Positions 15,382 through 24,483 of a stretch of 49,147 nucleotides of DNA are shown in pieces. Position 1 is the first letter of the stretch. Each line of letters begins with the position of its first letter. This DNA comes from Actinomyces israelii DSM 43320 (GTDB lineage: Bacteria; Actinomycetota; Actinomycetes; Actinomycetales; Actinomycetaceae), in contig NZ_JONS01000028.1 in NCBI RefSeq assembly GCF_000711965.1, positions 1-49,147 on the forward strand. Direction: 5' to 3'. The notes under the pieces are model-generated. The model had not been told where the DNA came from, searched no databases, and saw only the letters and a program-made list of their open reading frames with translations. A program made the position numbers and the translations under genes.

Positions 15382-16347
15382 CTAGAGGCGGGTCGTGGGC
15401 GCGGGCGTCTCCTCCAGGGCGCGGGTGATGACGCCGCGGGCGGTGGCGCCGGAGAACTCGGCGTCGGGGTCCATGACCAGTCGGTGGGCCCAGATGACCT
15501 CGGCGAGCTCCTTGACGTCGTCGGGCAGGACGTAGGCGCGCCCGCGGGAGGCGGCCCACACGCGGGCGGCGCGCGTCATGGCGATGGCGCCGCGGGTGGA
15601 CACGCCCAGGCGCGTGTCGGGAGATCTCCGGGTGGCCTCCACGAGCGCGCCGATGTAGTCCAGGACCGAGTCCTCGACGTGGTTGCCCGCCGCCAGGTCG
15701 GCCATCTGGGCGACCGCCGGAGCGGTGATGACGGTCTTGAGCGACTTGGAGCGGTCCGGCTTGGCGGAGCCGGCGAGGATCTGGGTCAGGGCCCTGCGGT
15801 CGGGGTAGCCGATGGTGGTCTTGACCAGGAAACGGTCCAGCTGGGCCTCGGGCAGGCGGTAGGTGCCGGCCTGCTCGATGGGGTTCTGAGTGGCGATGAC
15901 CATGAAGGGGCGGCCGGTCTCGTGGCGCTCGCCGTCGACGGTGACCGTGGACTCCTCCATGACCTCCAGCAGGGCGGACTGGGTCTTGGGCGAGGCGCGG
16001 TTGATCTCGTCGGCCAGGAGGACGGAGGCGAAGACGGGGCCCGCGTGGAACTCCCACTCGTGGGTCTTCTGGTCGAAGATGGTCACGCCCGTGATGTCGC
16101 TGGGCAGCAGGTCGGGGGTGAACTGGATGCGCGAGTGGGTGCCCTGGACGGTGGCGGCCAGCGCGCGGGCCAGGGCGGTCTTGCCAGTCCCGGGGGCGTC
16201 CTCCAGCAGGAGGTGCCCCTCGGCGAGCATAGTCGTCAGCGCCAGGCGCACCACGTCCTCCTTGCCCAGGAGGGCCTGGCCGACATTGTCGACGATGCGC
16301 GTGAAGGTGTCGGCGAACCATCTGGCGTTTTCCTGCGAAAGGGCCAT
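15382..16347 (-). CDS. MoxR-family AAA+ ATPase
   Basis: A 321-residue AAA+ ATPase of the MoxR group. Walker A is APGTGKTALA (about 50-60), Walker B is VLLADEINRA (about 110-120), and sensor region FMVIATQNPIEQAGTYRLPEAQLDRF is the MoxR hallmark in two halves. A C-terminal lid helical domain is present. MoxR proteins are chaperone-like ATPases that act with DUF58/vWA partners. ATG 16347 has AGGAGG eleven bases upstream. It lies 61 bp after the giant FN3 gene and 64 bp before DUF58, consistent with one operon in the order FN3, MoxR, DUF58, transglutaminase-like, RDD-FHA. Confidence 0.95.
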   Translation of the reverse strand: MALSQENARWFADTFTRIVDNVGQALLGKEDVVRLALTTMLAEGHLLLEDAPGTGKTALARALAATVQGTHSRIQFTPDLLPSDITGVTIFDQKTHEWEFHAGPVFASVLLADEINRASPKTQSALLEVMEESTVTVDGERHETGRPFMVIATQNPIEQAGTYRLPEAQLDRFLVKTTIGYPDRRALTQILAGSAKPDRSKSLKTVITAPAVAQMADLAAGNHVEDSVLDYIGALVEATRRSPDTRLGVSTRGAIAMTRAARVWAASRGRAYVLPDDVKELAEVIWAHRLVMDPDAEFSGATARGVITRALEETPAPTTRL

Positions 16348-16408
16348 GGGCTGACGAGCCTCCTAGAAAGTGGAATGCGTGGAAGTGGTGAGAACGAGCG
16401 TGCGAAGT

Positions 16409-19400
16409 CTACTGCTGGGTGCAGGTGACCTGGAGGTCGGAGGTCGGGCTGCGGTGCGGGAAGACCTTGCGCCCCCCGCCCGAGGAGTCCACGGTGACGC
16501 TGCCCGTGTAGGGCCTGATCTGACCGTCAGTGCGGTCCTGGTAGTCGTAGCTGCACGACACGGAGCTGTTCGGCTTGAATCCCGACACGTCCACGACGAT
16601 CTTCCAGCAGAAGTTGCGGCGGAAGCCGGTCTCGTCCAGGTCCTGCTGGGTGCACTGAGCCTCCGGCGTGTCCGTGGTGATGTAGAAGGACCTCGACGCC
16701 CCGCCCGCGGTCGCCGAGTCGCATGACCAGGCGGTGGTGCCGGCGCCGTTGGAGGCGCGCACGCACCAGGTCGCCGTCCTACCGGCGCCGGGGTCGAGCA
16801 CCTTGACATAGCCCTCCGAGACGGGCCCGGCCCCGGCGCCGTCGGAGGACGTCGCCTGCTCATAGGTGACGGCCTGCCCGCCGGTGTCCCCGGGCGTGAA
16901 GGTGCAGCGAACGGAGGCCCCGGACGGCGCGCAGGACACCGTCGGGGCCCCGGGCGGCCCGTAGGGCCTGGCCGTGTTGCCCGTCGTCGATGAGGAGACC
17001 GAGCCGTCGGAGGCGACGACGCGGGCGGTGATGGTGTAGCCCCGGCCGTTCCACAGGCCGGTGAAGTGCGTGCCCCCGGTCCAGCTGGCGCCGCCGTCGA
17101 TGGAGTACTCCACGCGGAGCTCGCCGGCGGACCAGCCGTTGCCCGCGCTCGCGTAGGCGGGGGTGACGACGTCGAGGGCGCCAGAGGCCCCGCTGGCCGC
17201 GATGACCGGTGAGGACGGCGGGTTCGGGGAGCCCGTGACCTTGAAGTCCGTGGACGGCGACTCCGCGGAGCTGTCGCCGTGGGAGGCGGTGATGCTGATG
17301 GTGTAGTTGCCCGGCGACAGCGGGACGAAGGCGCTGGTGCCGGTGCCCGCGTCGATCGAGGTCGAGGCGTCGCCCCGGACGTTGACGGTGTAGGAGACGC
17401 GCGCGCCCGCGCCGGCCGAGCTCCAGGAGACGCTGACCCCGCCGGCCGCCTGCTGCACCGAGGGCTTGCCCGGAGCGCTCCACGGGCCGGCGGCGTTCGA
17501 CGTCGTCCACTCCGAGGTGCCGCTGCCGGCCACGACGGCGCGGACCTTGGCCACATAGCTGCCGGAGCCCACGTAGAAGGTGACCGAGGTGCCGCTGGTC
17601 GCCTGCCGCTGGCCGTCGTCGAGCTGCACCTCGTAGGTGACGCCCCAGCCCTCGGCGTTGACGGGCGACCAGGAGGCGGTGACCTCGCCCTGGCCCCCGG
17701 TGAGGGTGACGCCCGAGGGCCGCGGAGGAGTGACCGACAGGACCTTGGGCGTCGAGGCGGCCGAGGGCTCCGAGGAGCCGGCGGCGTTGGTGGCCACCAC
17801 CCGGAAGGAGTAGGTGCCGCCCGTCTGCAGGCCGGAGGCCTCGCAGGGCGAGCCCGTGCACTGCCAGGTGCCGGCGCCGCCGACCTCGGTGAGCGTGTAG
17901 GAGGTGATGGTCGAGCCGTGGTCCGACCCGGGCGTCCAGGTCACCGTCATGGCGGAGGAGCCGCGGGGCTCCGCGCTCACCCCGACCGGAGGGGCCGGGA
18001 CGCCCGAGACCGTCACGGTCACCGTCCCGCTGACGCCGCGCGACGCGGCGCCGGTGGCGTCCAGCGCCCGGTAGCCCACCACCAGGCGCCCGGTGAAGCC
18101 GGAGGCGGGGCTGATGGTCAGCGTCGTGCCCGACGCCGACACGCTGCCCTGCCCGGAGGTGACCGCCGGCGCGTCCGCCAGCGTGATCGGCTTGCCGGGG
18201 AAGGGGTTGGTCACCAGGGAGGCCACGTCCACGGTCACCGGCGAGCCGTCCGAGGCCAGCGTCGCCGGCGCCGCCGTCATGAGAGGCTTGGTGGAGTCGA
18301 CCACCTTCAGCGGCAGCTCGGCGCTCACCCCCGGATTCGCCCCGTCGTTCACGGTGACGGTCACGTCCCCGGTGGTGCCGACGGCGGCGCCCTCGGCCGC
18401 GCTGACCGACAGCGTCGAGCCGGACAGGCTCACCTCGAAGCCGCTGGGCGCCGAGCCGGCGGTGAAGGAGAGGCTGTCGCCGTCGGGGTCCTTGGTCATG
18501 GCGGCCAGGTCCGCGTTGGTGGCGCCCTCGCCGGGGGCCACCACGATCTGCGTGGGGGTGAGCACGGGGGCCGTGTTCGTCGTGGACTCCACGAGCACCG
18601 GCAGCGTCAGGGTCGAGCTCAGGGCGTCCTCCCCGGTGCCGTCGGCCACCGTCATGGTCACCGAGGTCTGCCCGAGGAAGCCCGCCGTCGGCGTGAGGGT
18701 CACGGTGCCGCCCCCGCCGGCCGTGGCCGAGTCCAGGCCGTTGCCGGTGCGCAGGGTCGAGGAGTCCGTGATCGTCAGCGAGGTGCCGGCGCGGGACATG
18801 ATGTAGGTGGACAGGCTGACCTCCGTGGTGCGGCCCGCGGGGATGCGCACCGGCACCGTCGTGGAGTTCAGGCGCGGCCGCAGCTCGGAGCGGGCGGGCA
18901 CGACCACCACGGCCCTGCCCGTCAGACCGTCGACGTCGGTGATCGTGTAGAGCACGAAGCGCCGCTCCTCGCCGACGGTCACCTGGATGGCCTGGCTGTC
19001 GGTCACCTGGGCGGTCGGGTCGTCGGTGGTCAGGGTCAGGTCCCAGGGGGAGCCGTCGGCGTCGGAGTCGTTGTCCAGGACCGGCACGACCACCGTGCCG
19101 TCGGCGTCGACCTTGTCCACGGTGACGTAGTCGTCCACGCCCACCGGGTTGGCCGCGGGCGCGTCGGCGTCCACCTGCACCGTCAGGGTGCCCACGTCGG
19201 TGCCGCCGCGGGAGTCGGAGACGGTGTAGTGCACCGTGCGCACGCCCTCGGTGGCGGGCAGGTTGAGCACTACCCGGTTGGAGCGCACGGATACGCCCAG
19301 GGCGTCGTCGTCGGGGGTGGGCGTGCCCTCCAGGACGAGGTTGTCGCCGTCGGCGTCCAGGTCGTTGGTGAGCACGTCCACAGCCACCGTGCGCCCGGGC

Positions 19401-22357
19401 TTGGCCACCACCGTGTCGTCGGTGGCCACCGGCGCCGTGTTGGTCGCCGAGGTCGGCGCCACGCCGACGCGTACTGTGGCGCTCGCCTGGGCGCCGAAGC
19501 GGTCCTGGACGGTGTAGGTGAAGGTGTCCGTGCCCGTCGTGCCGTCGGTGGGCGTGTAGGTCAGCCGGGAGCTGTCGACCTGGACGGTGCCGCCGGTGGG
19601 CGGCTGGTTGAGGCCCACCAGGCTGACCGAGTCGCCGTCGGCGTCGATATTGTCCAGCGGCACGGTGATGTCGACGGGCTCGCCCGCCACCGTGCTCGCC
19701 TCCAGGTTCTGCGGGCTGGGGGCGGTGTTGGAGGCGTCGTCGCGGTCGCGCACCTCGATGTCGAGCTGGCCGGTGGCGGTCTGGCCCAGCGTGTCGGTGG
19801 CCGTGTAGGTCAGGGTGGTGCGTCCCGGGAGGTCGCCGGCCTTCATGCGCACCGAGTCCTCGGAGACCCAGGCGGTGCCCAGCGAGTCCCCCACAGTGCC
19901 GAGCCGGTCGGTCAGCGTCAGTGCCAGCCCCGACGGCGAGGTGTCGTTGTCGAGCACCAGGACGGTGACGACGTCGCCCACCCGCACCACCGCGGTGTCC
20001 GAGGCGGTGACCGGGACCTGCGCCTCGCTGGAGGTGATGGGCACGACCGTCACGTGCCCGGTCGCCGTCGAGGCGCCGTTGGACACCGTGTACTCCAGGT
20101 CCACCTGCTCGGGCACGGCGCCCGCCGCGGTGATCTGCAGCAGCGAGTGGTTGACCACCGTGACCGTCACCCCCGAGTCCGGGGGCGCCGAGGCCGACTG
20201 GAGCACGAGGATCCCCCCGGAGGGGTCGAAGTCGTTGCTCAGTGGGGCGATCGTGACCGCGCCGCCCTCGCGCAGCAGCGCCGTGTCGTTCTCGGGCACG
20301 GGCGGCACCGCGGAGTCGGAGGCGGGCGCCACATCGACGCGCACCACGCCCTTGGCCACCGCCGCCCCGGCCGAGACGTCGTAGGTGAGGTAGTAGGTCC
20401 CCGCCGCCTCCGCCTTGAAGGTGACGGTGCCCGCCTGGCGGTTGATCTCGGCGGTGGTGCCGGTGGGGGGCTCCTCCAGGCCGGCCAGGCTCAGCGGGTC
20501 CCCGGTGGGGGAGGAGTCGTTGTCCAGGGGGGAGAAGACCGCCTGGGAGCCGGCGACGACGTGGACGTGGTCCGCGTTGGCGATCGGCACCGCCGAGTCG
20601 GCGGACTGCACGTCCACGTCCACCGTGCCCGAGGTCGTCTCGCGGCCGTCGGAGACGACGACGGTCAGCGGGCGGGTGCCCGGGGTGCCCGTCAGGTCGC
20701 GCACGGTGACCGTGCCCTCGTTCGTGGTGCGCACGTCCAGGCCCTCGCCCTGGGCGGAGACCAGGTAGAGGGTGTCGCCGTCGGGGTCCCGCCAGGTGCC
20801 CAGCACGCTGGCGGAGGCCGAGGCGGTGCCCGAGACCACGATCTTCGGGGTGGTGGTCTGCTCGGGGGCGCCGTTGACGTCCCAGGGGTGCACCTCGACG
20901 GTGGCCACGGCCGAGTCGGACAGGCCCCGCCCGTCGTCGGCCGTGTAGGGGATGGTGATGGTGCCGGAGGCGTCCTCGGCCGTGTTCAGCCGCAGCGCGA
21001 GGCCGTCCTGCGCCTGGGAGACCGTGCCGCCCGCGGCCCCCTCGCCGGGGACCGCGGTGAGCACGTCGCCGTCCTGGTCGGTGTCGTTGGCCAGCACCGG
21101 CAGGATGGTGGAGCGGCCCGGGCGCACGCCGAAGGAGTCGTCCACGGCCTCGGGCGGGTGGTTCTCCTCGGTGCGCTCGGGCAGGGACTGGGACTCGCTG
21201 GTCTGGGCCGAGTCGTCCTTGTTGGTGGCGTCCTCGTCGGTCTGGGAGGTGATGTCGGTCCAGTTCTCGACCAGGACGAGCTCCTCGTCGGGGAGCCACA
21301 CGGTGCCCTCGACGAGGTCGTTGAGGACGATGGCGTCCCGGTTGACGCGGAAGACGGGCGTGGTGGAGGAGGCGAGCTTCTCGTCGTGGCGGGTCTCGGC
21401 CTGCCCCGAGCACTGGCGCACGAACTGGCCCGACCCGGACCAGGCGGCGTACGCGCACTCGCCCAGGCGCACCGGCGCGGCGGCCACGCCCACGGGCGGC
21501 TCGCCCTCGTCGGAGGCGGGCAGGGTCGTGGACCCCGAGCCGTCCATGCTCACGCTCAGCAGCGCGGTGCGGGAGGCCACCAGGACGGTGTCGGAGTCGG
21601 GCCCCGGCTGCTGGAGGGTCAGGCCCGCCTCGCCCAGGTCGAGGGTCTTGCCGCCGGGCAGGTGGAGCACGCCCGTGCCGCGCTCCAGCACGACGGTCCG
21701 CGTGCCGACAGCGGTCACCGCCACGTCCGTGCCGGCCGTGAGCGAGGCCGCCTCGGTCCTGGGCCTGTCCCACCCGGAGGAGAGCACCGGGACGGTCGTG
21801 ACCGTGCCGGTCTTGGGGGACACCGCGTGGACCGAGCCGTCGGTGCCGGCGACCGCCACGACCTCGGGCTCGCCCTCGATCAGCGCCGGGGCCGCGGACA
21901 GGGAGCCGACGGCGGTGACCGTGGTCGCGCGCACGGTGCCCTCGGCGGAGTTGACGGAGATGACCCGGTTCGCGCCCTGGGAGATGGTGACCCCGCTGGT
22001 CAGCGGCGCCCCCGTGGACAGCGAGACGGTGGTGGGGTCCACCGTGGAGACGGTGGAGGCGGCCGTGTCGGGGACCAGGACGCTGTCGGCGCTCTGGGTG
22101 ACGTCGAAGCTGTCCGAGGCGGTGCGGATGGCGCCGTCAACCTGGCGGGAGGGGTAGTTCAGCCGCGCCACGAGGTGCTGGGTGGTGCTGGTGACCCACA
22201 CCCCGCCGTCGTTGAGCTCGACGTCGGCCTGCGAGGCGCCCTTGTGCAGCCAGGCCGCGGCCGCCAGCGCGGCGAGGGCCAGCGCGGCGAGCACGGCGGA
22301 CATCTGACGGCGCGTCAGGCGGCGGGTGCGGAGGCGTTGCGGGAGGGCGAGGCGCAC
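16409..22357 (-). CDS. Giant membrane-anchored Ig-like/FN3 repeat surface protein (1,982 aa)
   Basis: A type II membrane protein: an Arg-rich cytoplasmic tail (1-18), one membrane helix (about 19-38), and the rest outside the cell. Residues 50-380 look like a beta-propeller-like region. Residues 400-1450 hold roughly ten cadherin/Ig-like repeats (pattern NTAPVATDDTVVAKPG then VLTNDLDADGD), whose acidic turns suggest calcium binding. Residues 1450-1870 hold about five FN3-like domains, and the C-terminus is Cys-rich. There is no sortase motif. This is the counterpart of the FN3 protein of the bifidobacterial PFNA cluster, for which adhesion and host interaction have been proposed. GTG 22357 lies 6 bp after the TagD-like gene, which suggests co-transcription with the polysaccharide genes. 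Domain counts are approximate. Confidence 0.9.
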   Translation of the reverse strand: MRLALPQRLRTRRLTRRQMSAVLAALALAALAAAAWLHKGASQADVELNDGGVWVTSTTQHLVARLNYPSRQVDGAIRTASDSFDVTQSADSVLVPDTAASTVSTVDPTTVSLSTGAPLTSGVTISQGANRVISVNSAEGTVRATTVTAVGSLSAAPALIEGEPEVVAVAGTDGSVHAVSPKTGTVTTVPVLSSGWDRPRTEAASLTAGTDVAVTAVGTRTVVLERGTGVLHLPGGKTLDLGEAGLTLQQPGPDSDTVLVASRTALLSVSMDGSGSTTLPASDEGEPPVGVAAAPVRLGECAYAAWSGSGQFVRQCSGQAETRHDEKLASSTTPVFRVNRDAIVLNDLVEGTVWLPDEELVLVENWTDITSQTDEDATNKDDSAQTSESQSLPERTEENHPPEAVDDSFGVRPGRSTILPVLANDTDQDGDVLTAVPGEGAAGGTVSQAQDGLALRLNTAEDASGTITIPYTADDGRGLSDSAVATVEVHPWDVNGAPEQTTTPKIVVSGTASASASVLGTWRDPDGDTLYLVSAQGEGLDVRTTNEGTVTVRDLTGTPGTRPLTVVVSDGRETTSGTVDVDVQSADSAVPIANADHVHVVAGSQAVFSPLDNDSSPTGDPLSLAGLEEPPTGTTAEINRQAGTVTFKAEAAGTYYLTYDVSAGAAVAKGVVRVDVAPASDSAVPPVPENDTALLREGGAVTIAPLSNDFDPSGGILVLQSASAPPDSGVTVTVVNHSLLQITAAGAVPEQVDLEYTVSNGASTATGHVTVVPITSSEAQVPVTASDTAVVRVGDVVTVLVLDNDTSPSGLALTLTDRLGTVGDSLGTAWVSEDSVRMKAGDLPGRTTLTYTATDTLGQTATGQLDIEVRDRDDASNTAPSPQNLEASTVAGEPVDITVPLDNIDADGDSVSLVGLNQPPTGGTVQVDSSRLTYTPTDGTTGTDTFTYTVQDRFGAQASATVRVGVAPTSATNTAPVATDDTVVAKPGRTVAVDVLTNDLDADGDNLVLEGTPTPDDDALGVSVRSNRVVLNLPATEGVRTVHYTVSDSRGGTDVGTLTVQVDADAPAANPVGVDDYVTVDKVDADGTVVVPVLDNDSDADGSPWDLTLTTDDPTAQVTDSQAIQVTVGEERRFVLYTITDVDGLTGRAVVVVPARSELRPRLNSTTVPVRIPAGRTTEVSLSTYIMSRAGTSLTITDSSTLRTGNGLDSATAGGGGTVTLTPTAGFLGQTSVTMTVADGTGEDALSSTLTLPVLVESTTNTAPVLTPTQIVVAPGEGATNADLAAMTKDPDGDSLSFTAGSAPSGFEVSLSGSTLSVSAAEGAAVGTTGDVTVTVNDGANPGVSAELPLKVVDSTKPLMTAAPATLASDGSPVTVDVASLVTNPFPGKPITLADAPAVTSGQGSVSASGTTLTISPASGFTGRLVVGYRALDATGAASRGVSGTVTVTVSGVPAPPVGVSAEPRGSSAMTVTWTPGSDHGSTITSYTLTEVGGAGTWQCTGSPCEASGLQTGGTYSFRVVATNAAGSSEPSAASTPKVLSVTPPRPSGVTLTGGQGEVTASWSPVNAEGWGVTYEVQLDDGQRQATSGTSVTFYVGSGSYVAKVRAVVAGSGTSEWTTSNAAGPWSAPGKPSVQQAAGGVSVSWSSAGAGARVSYTVNVRGDASTSIDAGTGTSAFVPLSPGNYTISITASHGDSSAESPSTDFKVTGSPNPPSSPVIAASGASGALDVVTPAYASAGNGWSAGELRVEYSIDGGASWTGGTHFTGLWNGRGYTITARVVASDGSVSSSTTGNTARPYGPPGAPTVSCAPSGASVRCTFTPGDTGGQAVTYEQATSSDGAGAGPVSEGYVKVLDPGAGRTATWCVRASNGAGTTAWSCDSATAGGASRSFYITTDTPEAQCTQQDLDETGFRRNFCWKIVVDVSGFKPNSSVSCSYDYQDRTDGQIRPYTGSVTVDSSGGGRKVFPHRSPTSDLQVTCTQQ

Positions 22358-22363
22358 GGGCGC

Positions 22364-22807
22364 TCACCGCCTGTCCGGCACGGGGGTGCGCGCAGCAACC
22401 TCCTGAGCGAGCACGCGGCGCAGCATGGTCGAGGACGTGGTGGGGGTGTAGGGCAGGTAGACCACCCGGGCGCCCACCTCCTCGATCTGCGCCTCAAGGG
22501 CACGGCCCTTCTCGGTTCCCCTCCAGTCGGTGCCCTTGAACAGGACGTCGAAGGGGCAGCGCCGCCAGGCCAGGCGCTTGTCCTGGTCCAGGTCCGGCAC
22601 GACGGCGTCGACCATCCGCAGGGCGCCCACCAGCGCCATGCGCTCGGTGTGGGGCACGATGGGCGGGCGGCCCTTCATGCGCTCCAGGGAGTCGTCGGTG
22701 GCGACGCCCACAATGAGGCGGTCGCACCGGGCGGCTGCGGAGTTGAGGATGTTGAGATGCCCGATGTGGAGCATATCGAAGCCACCGGGTACGTAGCCGG
22801 TGAGCAT
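22364..22807 (-). CDS. tagD: TagD-like glycerol-3-phosphate cytidylyltransferase
   Basis: A 147-residue nucleotidyltransferase. The CTP-binding HxGH motif is in GGFDMLHIGHLNIL (about residues 8-21). The second family motif appears as TTSST near residue 127, and KGTDWRG near residue 98 matches the DDWKG stretch of TagD/GCT. These enzymes make CDP-glycerol from glycerol 3-phosphate and CTP. A related fold makes ADP-heptose or nucleotide derivatives of other phosphoalcohols, so the substrate is not proven. ATG 22807 shares one base with the stop of the initiating transferase gene (TGATG). The FN3 gene follows after 6 bp. A CDP-alcohol phosphotransferase is encoded nearby (25944), which fits use of a CDP-polyol. 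Confidence 0.8.
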   Translation of the reverse strand: MLTGYVPGGFDMLHIGHLNILNSAAARCDRLIVGVATDDSLERMKGRPPIVPHTERMALVGALRMVDAVVPDLDQDKRLAWRRCPFDVLFKGTDWRGTEKGRALEAQIEEVGARVVYLPYTPTTSSTMLRRVLAQEVAARTPVPDRR

Positions 22808-24273
22808 CAGTAGGCTCCCCGTCCCCCGACGACGGCTTTCAGAGTGCTGGCGAGGATCTCCACGTCCAGCTGCGCACCGCGGTTCTCCACGTAGTGCCGG
22901 TCCAGGGCGACAGTGGAGTCCCACGACAGGTCCGAGCGGCCCGAGACCTGCCACAGGCCGGTCAGACCGGGCTTGACCAGGAGGCGACGGCGGGCCTCGG
23001 CGTCGTACTCGGCGACCTCCTGGGGCAGCGCCGGCCGGGGGCCGACCAGGCTCATGTCCCCGCGCACCACGTTGAGGAGCTGGGGGAGCTCGTCCAGGGA
23101 GGTGCGGCGCAGCACACGGCCGACTCGCGTGATACGCGGGTCCTGACGATCCTTGAAGAGCACCTTGTTGCCGGCGTCCCCGCCCGCGGCGACGACGGCC
23201 GCACGGCGCGCGTCCGCGTCGATGTACATCGAGCGGAGCTTGAACATGGTGAAGTGGCGGCCGCGCTCGCCCACGCGGACCTGGGTGTAGAAGGCGGGGC
23301 CGGGGGAGTCCAGGCGGACCGCCGCGGCGGCGGCCAGGAGGATCGGGCCGGCGATGACGAGGAGCAGGCACGCGGCCGCGCGGTCGGCGATGTCCTTGGT
23401 CACCAGCCGCACCCGGCGCAGGCGCACGTCGATGAGCCCGCTCCAGCCGTGGGTGACCGGCAGGCCGCGCATGCGCCCGGGGACGACGTCCTGGAGGCCG
23501 GGGGCGACCACGAGGCGGGCGGAGGTCGCCTCCAGGGCCCGCATGATGGACACCAGCGAGTCCGGGGTCACACCGCCCAGCGTCATGACGACGTCGATGT
23601 GCTCGGAGTGGACCGTGTGCCGGATCGAGTCGGCGTCGCCCAGGGGGGCGGCCGACGGCGAGCGGCTGGTGGTGGCCGACAGGTAGCCGACGACCAGGAA
23701 GCCGTCGCCCGGGTGGCGGTGCAGCTGACGCAGGATCACCTCGGCGCCCGTGCCCATGACGATGAGCGTGCGCCGCAGGCCGTGGCCGTCCATGCGGCAG
23801 CGGCGCAGCCAGGCGCTCTCAATGCTCCGGTTGACAATGGCCAGCATCGCCTGGGCGACGAGCAGGACCAGGACGGTGATGATCGAGGAGGCGGGCATCA
23901 GGGCCTGGGCGGCGAGGACGGCGACCGGCGCGACCACCGCGGTCGCGGTCACCAGACGGCCCCAGCCGGAGCGGGCCTGGTCGACGACGTCGACCCGCAT
24001 CGCCCCGAGGGACCAGGCCAGCACCATCATGACGACGCCGGTGGCGGCCGTCATGAGCGCGCCGACCGGGTTGACCAGGGCGCGCGCCAGGGCGGGCGTG
24101 ATGATGGCGGCGATGTCTCCCAGCAGGAGCCAGGTGAGCAGGTCGCGACGCATGACCGGCCAGGATGTGAAGCCGGGCGAGTCCAGCGGGGGAAGGTACC
24201 CGCGTGTGCCCGCCCGCAGCGAGCGCCTCGAGGCGGAACGCTGTGGGGACTGGAGCGGGATAGTGGGCTGCAA
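22807..24273 (-). CDS. Polyprenyl glycosylphosphotransferase (initiating sugar transferase)
   Basis: A 488-residue membrane enzyme that transfers a sugar-1-phosphate to undecaprenyl phosphate, the first step of Wzx/Wzy-type polysaccharide synthesis. N-terminal membrane helices (about 45-150), a central CoA-binding-like domain (about 165-270), a helix, then the bacterial sugar transferase domain (about 290-488) with MFKLRSMYIDAD, RTSLDELPQLLNVVRGDMS, GPRPALP and KPGLTGLWQVSGRS. The start is TTG 24273 with GGAG five bases upstream. The first in-frame ATG alternative lies about 40 residues further in, at MRRDLLTWLL. It faces the flippase gene across a 210-bp divergent promoter region that contains AT-rich patches (24300-24335 and 24438-24470). 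Confidence 0.92.
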   Translation of the reverse strand: MQPTIPLQSPQRSASRRSLRAGTRGYLPPLDSPGFTSWPVMRRDLLTWLLLGDIAAIITPALARALVNPVGALMTAATGVVMMVLAWSLGAMRVDVVDQARSGWGRLVTATAVVAPVAVLAAQALMPASSIITVLVLLVAQAMLAIVNRSIESAWLRRCRMDGHGLRRTLIVMGTGAEVILRQLHRHPGDGFLVVGYLSATTSRSPSAAPLGDADSIRHTVHSEHIDVVMTLGGVTPDSLVSIMRALEATSARLVVAPGLQDVVPGRMRGLPVTHGWSGLIDVRLRRVRLVTKDIADRAAACLLLVIAGPILLAAAAAVRLDSPGPAFYTQVRVGERGRHFTMFKLRSMYIDADARRAAVVAAGGDAGNKVLFKDRQDPRITRVGRVLRRTSLDELPQLLNVVRGDMSLVGPRPALPQEVAEYDAEARRRLLVKPGLTGLWQVSGRSDLSWDSTVALDRHYVENRGAQLDVEILASTLKAVVGGRGAY

Positions 24274-24483
24274 GGCTTCTCCGTGAGGGCGCTAGATCCG
24301 GGATGGGGTAGATATCTTTGAATGTTGTATGTCTCGTAGGGGCCGTCAGGGGTGATCGGCTGAAGAGTTGTCTGATGATGTTACCGTGACCGCGACCCCT
24401 GGGGGAACGTGCGTGAGGGGAGTCACCCCGCGCACACCCTCCATTATCCACTTTTGACCAGCTTTTGGTGAGGAGATCTTCCC

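Noticed and set aside
17279-22813. Very long plus-strand open frame opposite the FN3 gene
   Set aside because: It is a shadow of the minus-strand gene in GC-rich DNA. Its translation is His/Gly/Arg/Val-rich with no domain, and it lacks a ribosome site.
24274-24483. Promoters in the divergent region between the sugar transferase and the flippase
   Set aside because: AT-rich patches are present, but I could not find -35/-10 pairs with good spacing on either strand, so no specific promoter is called.
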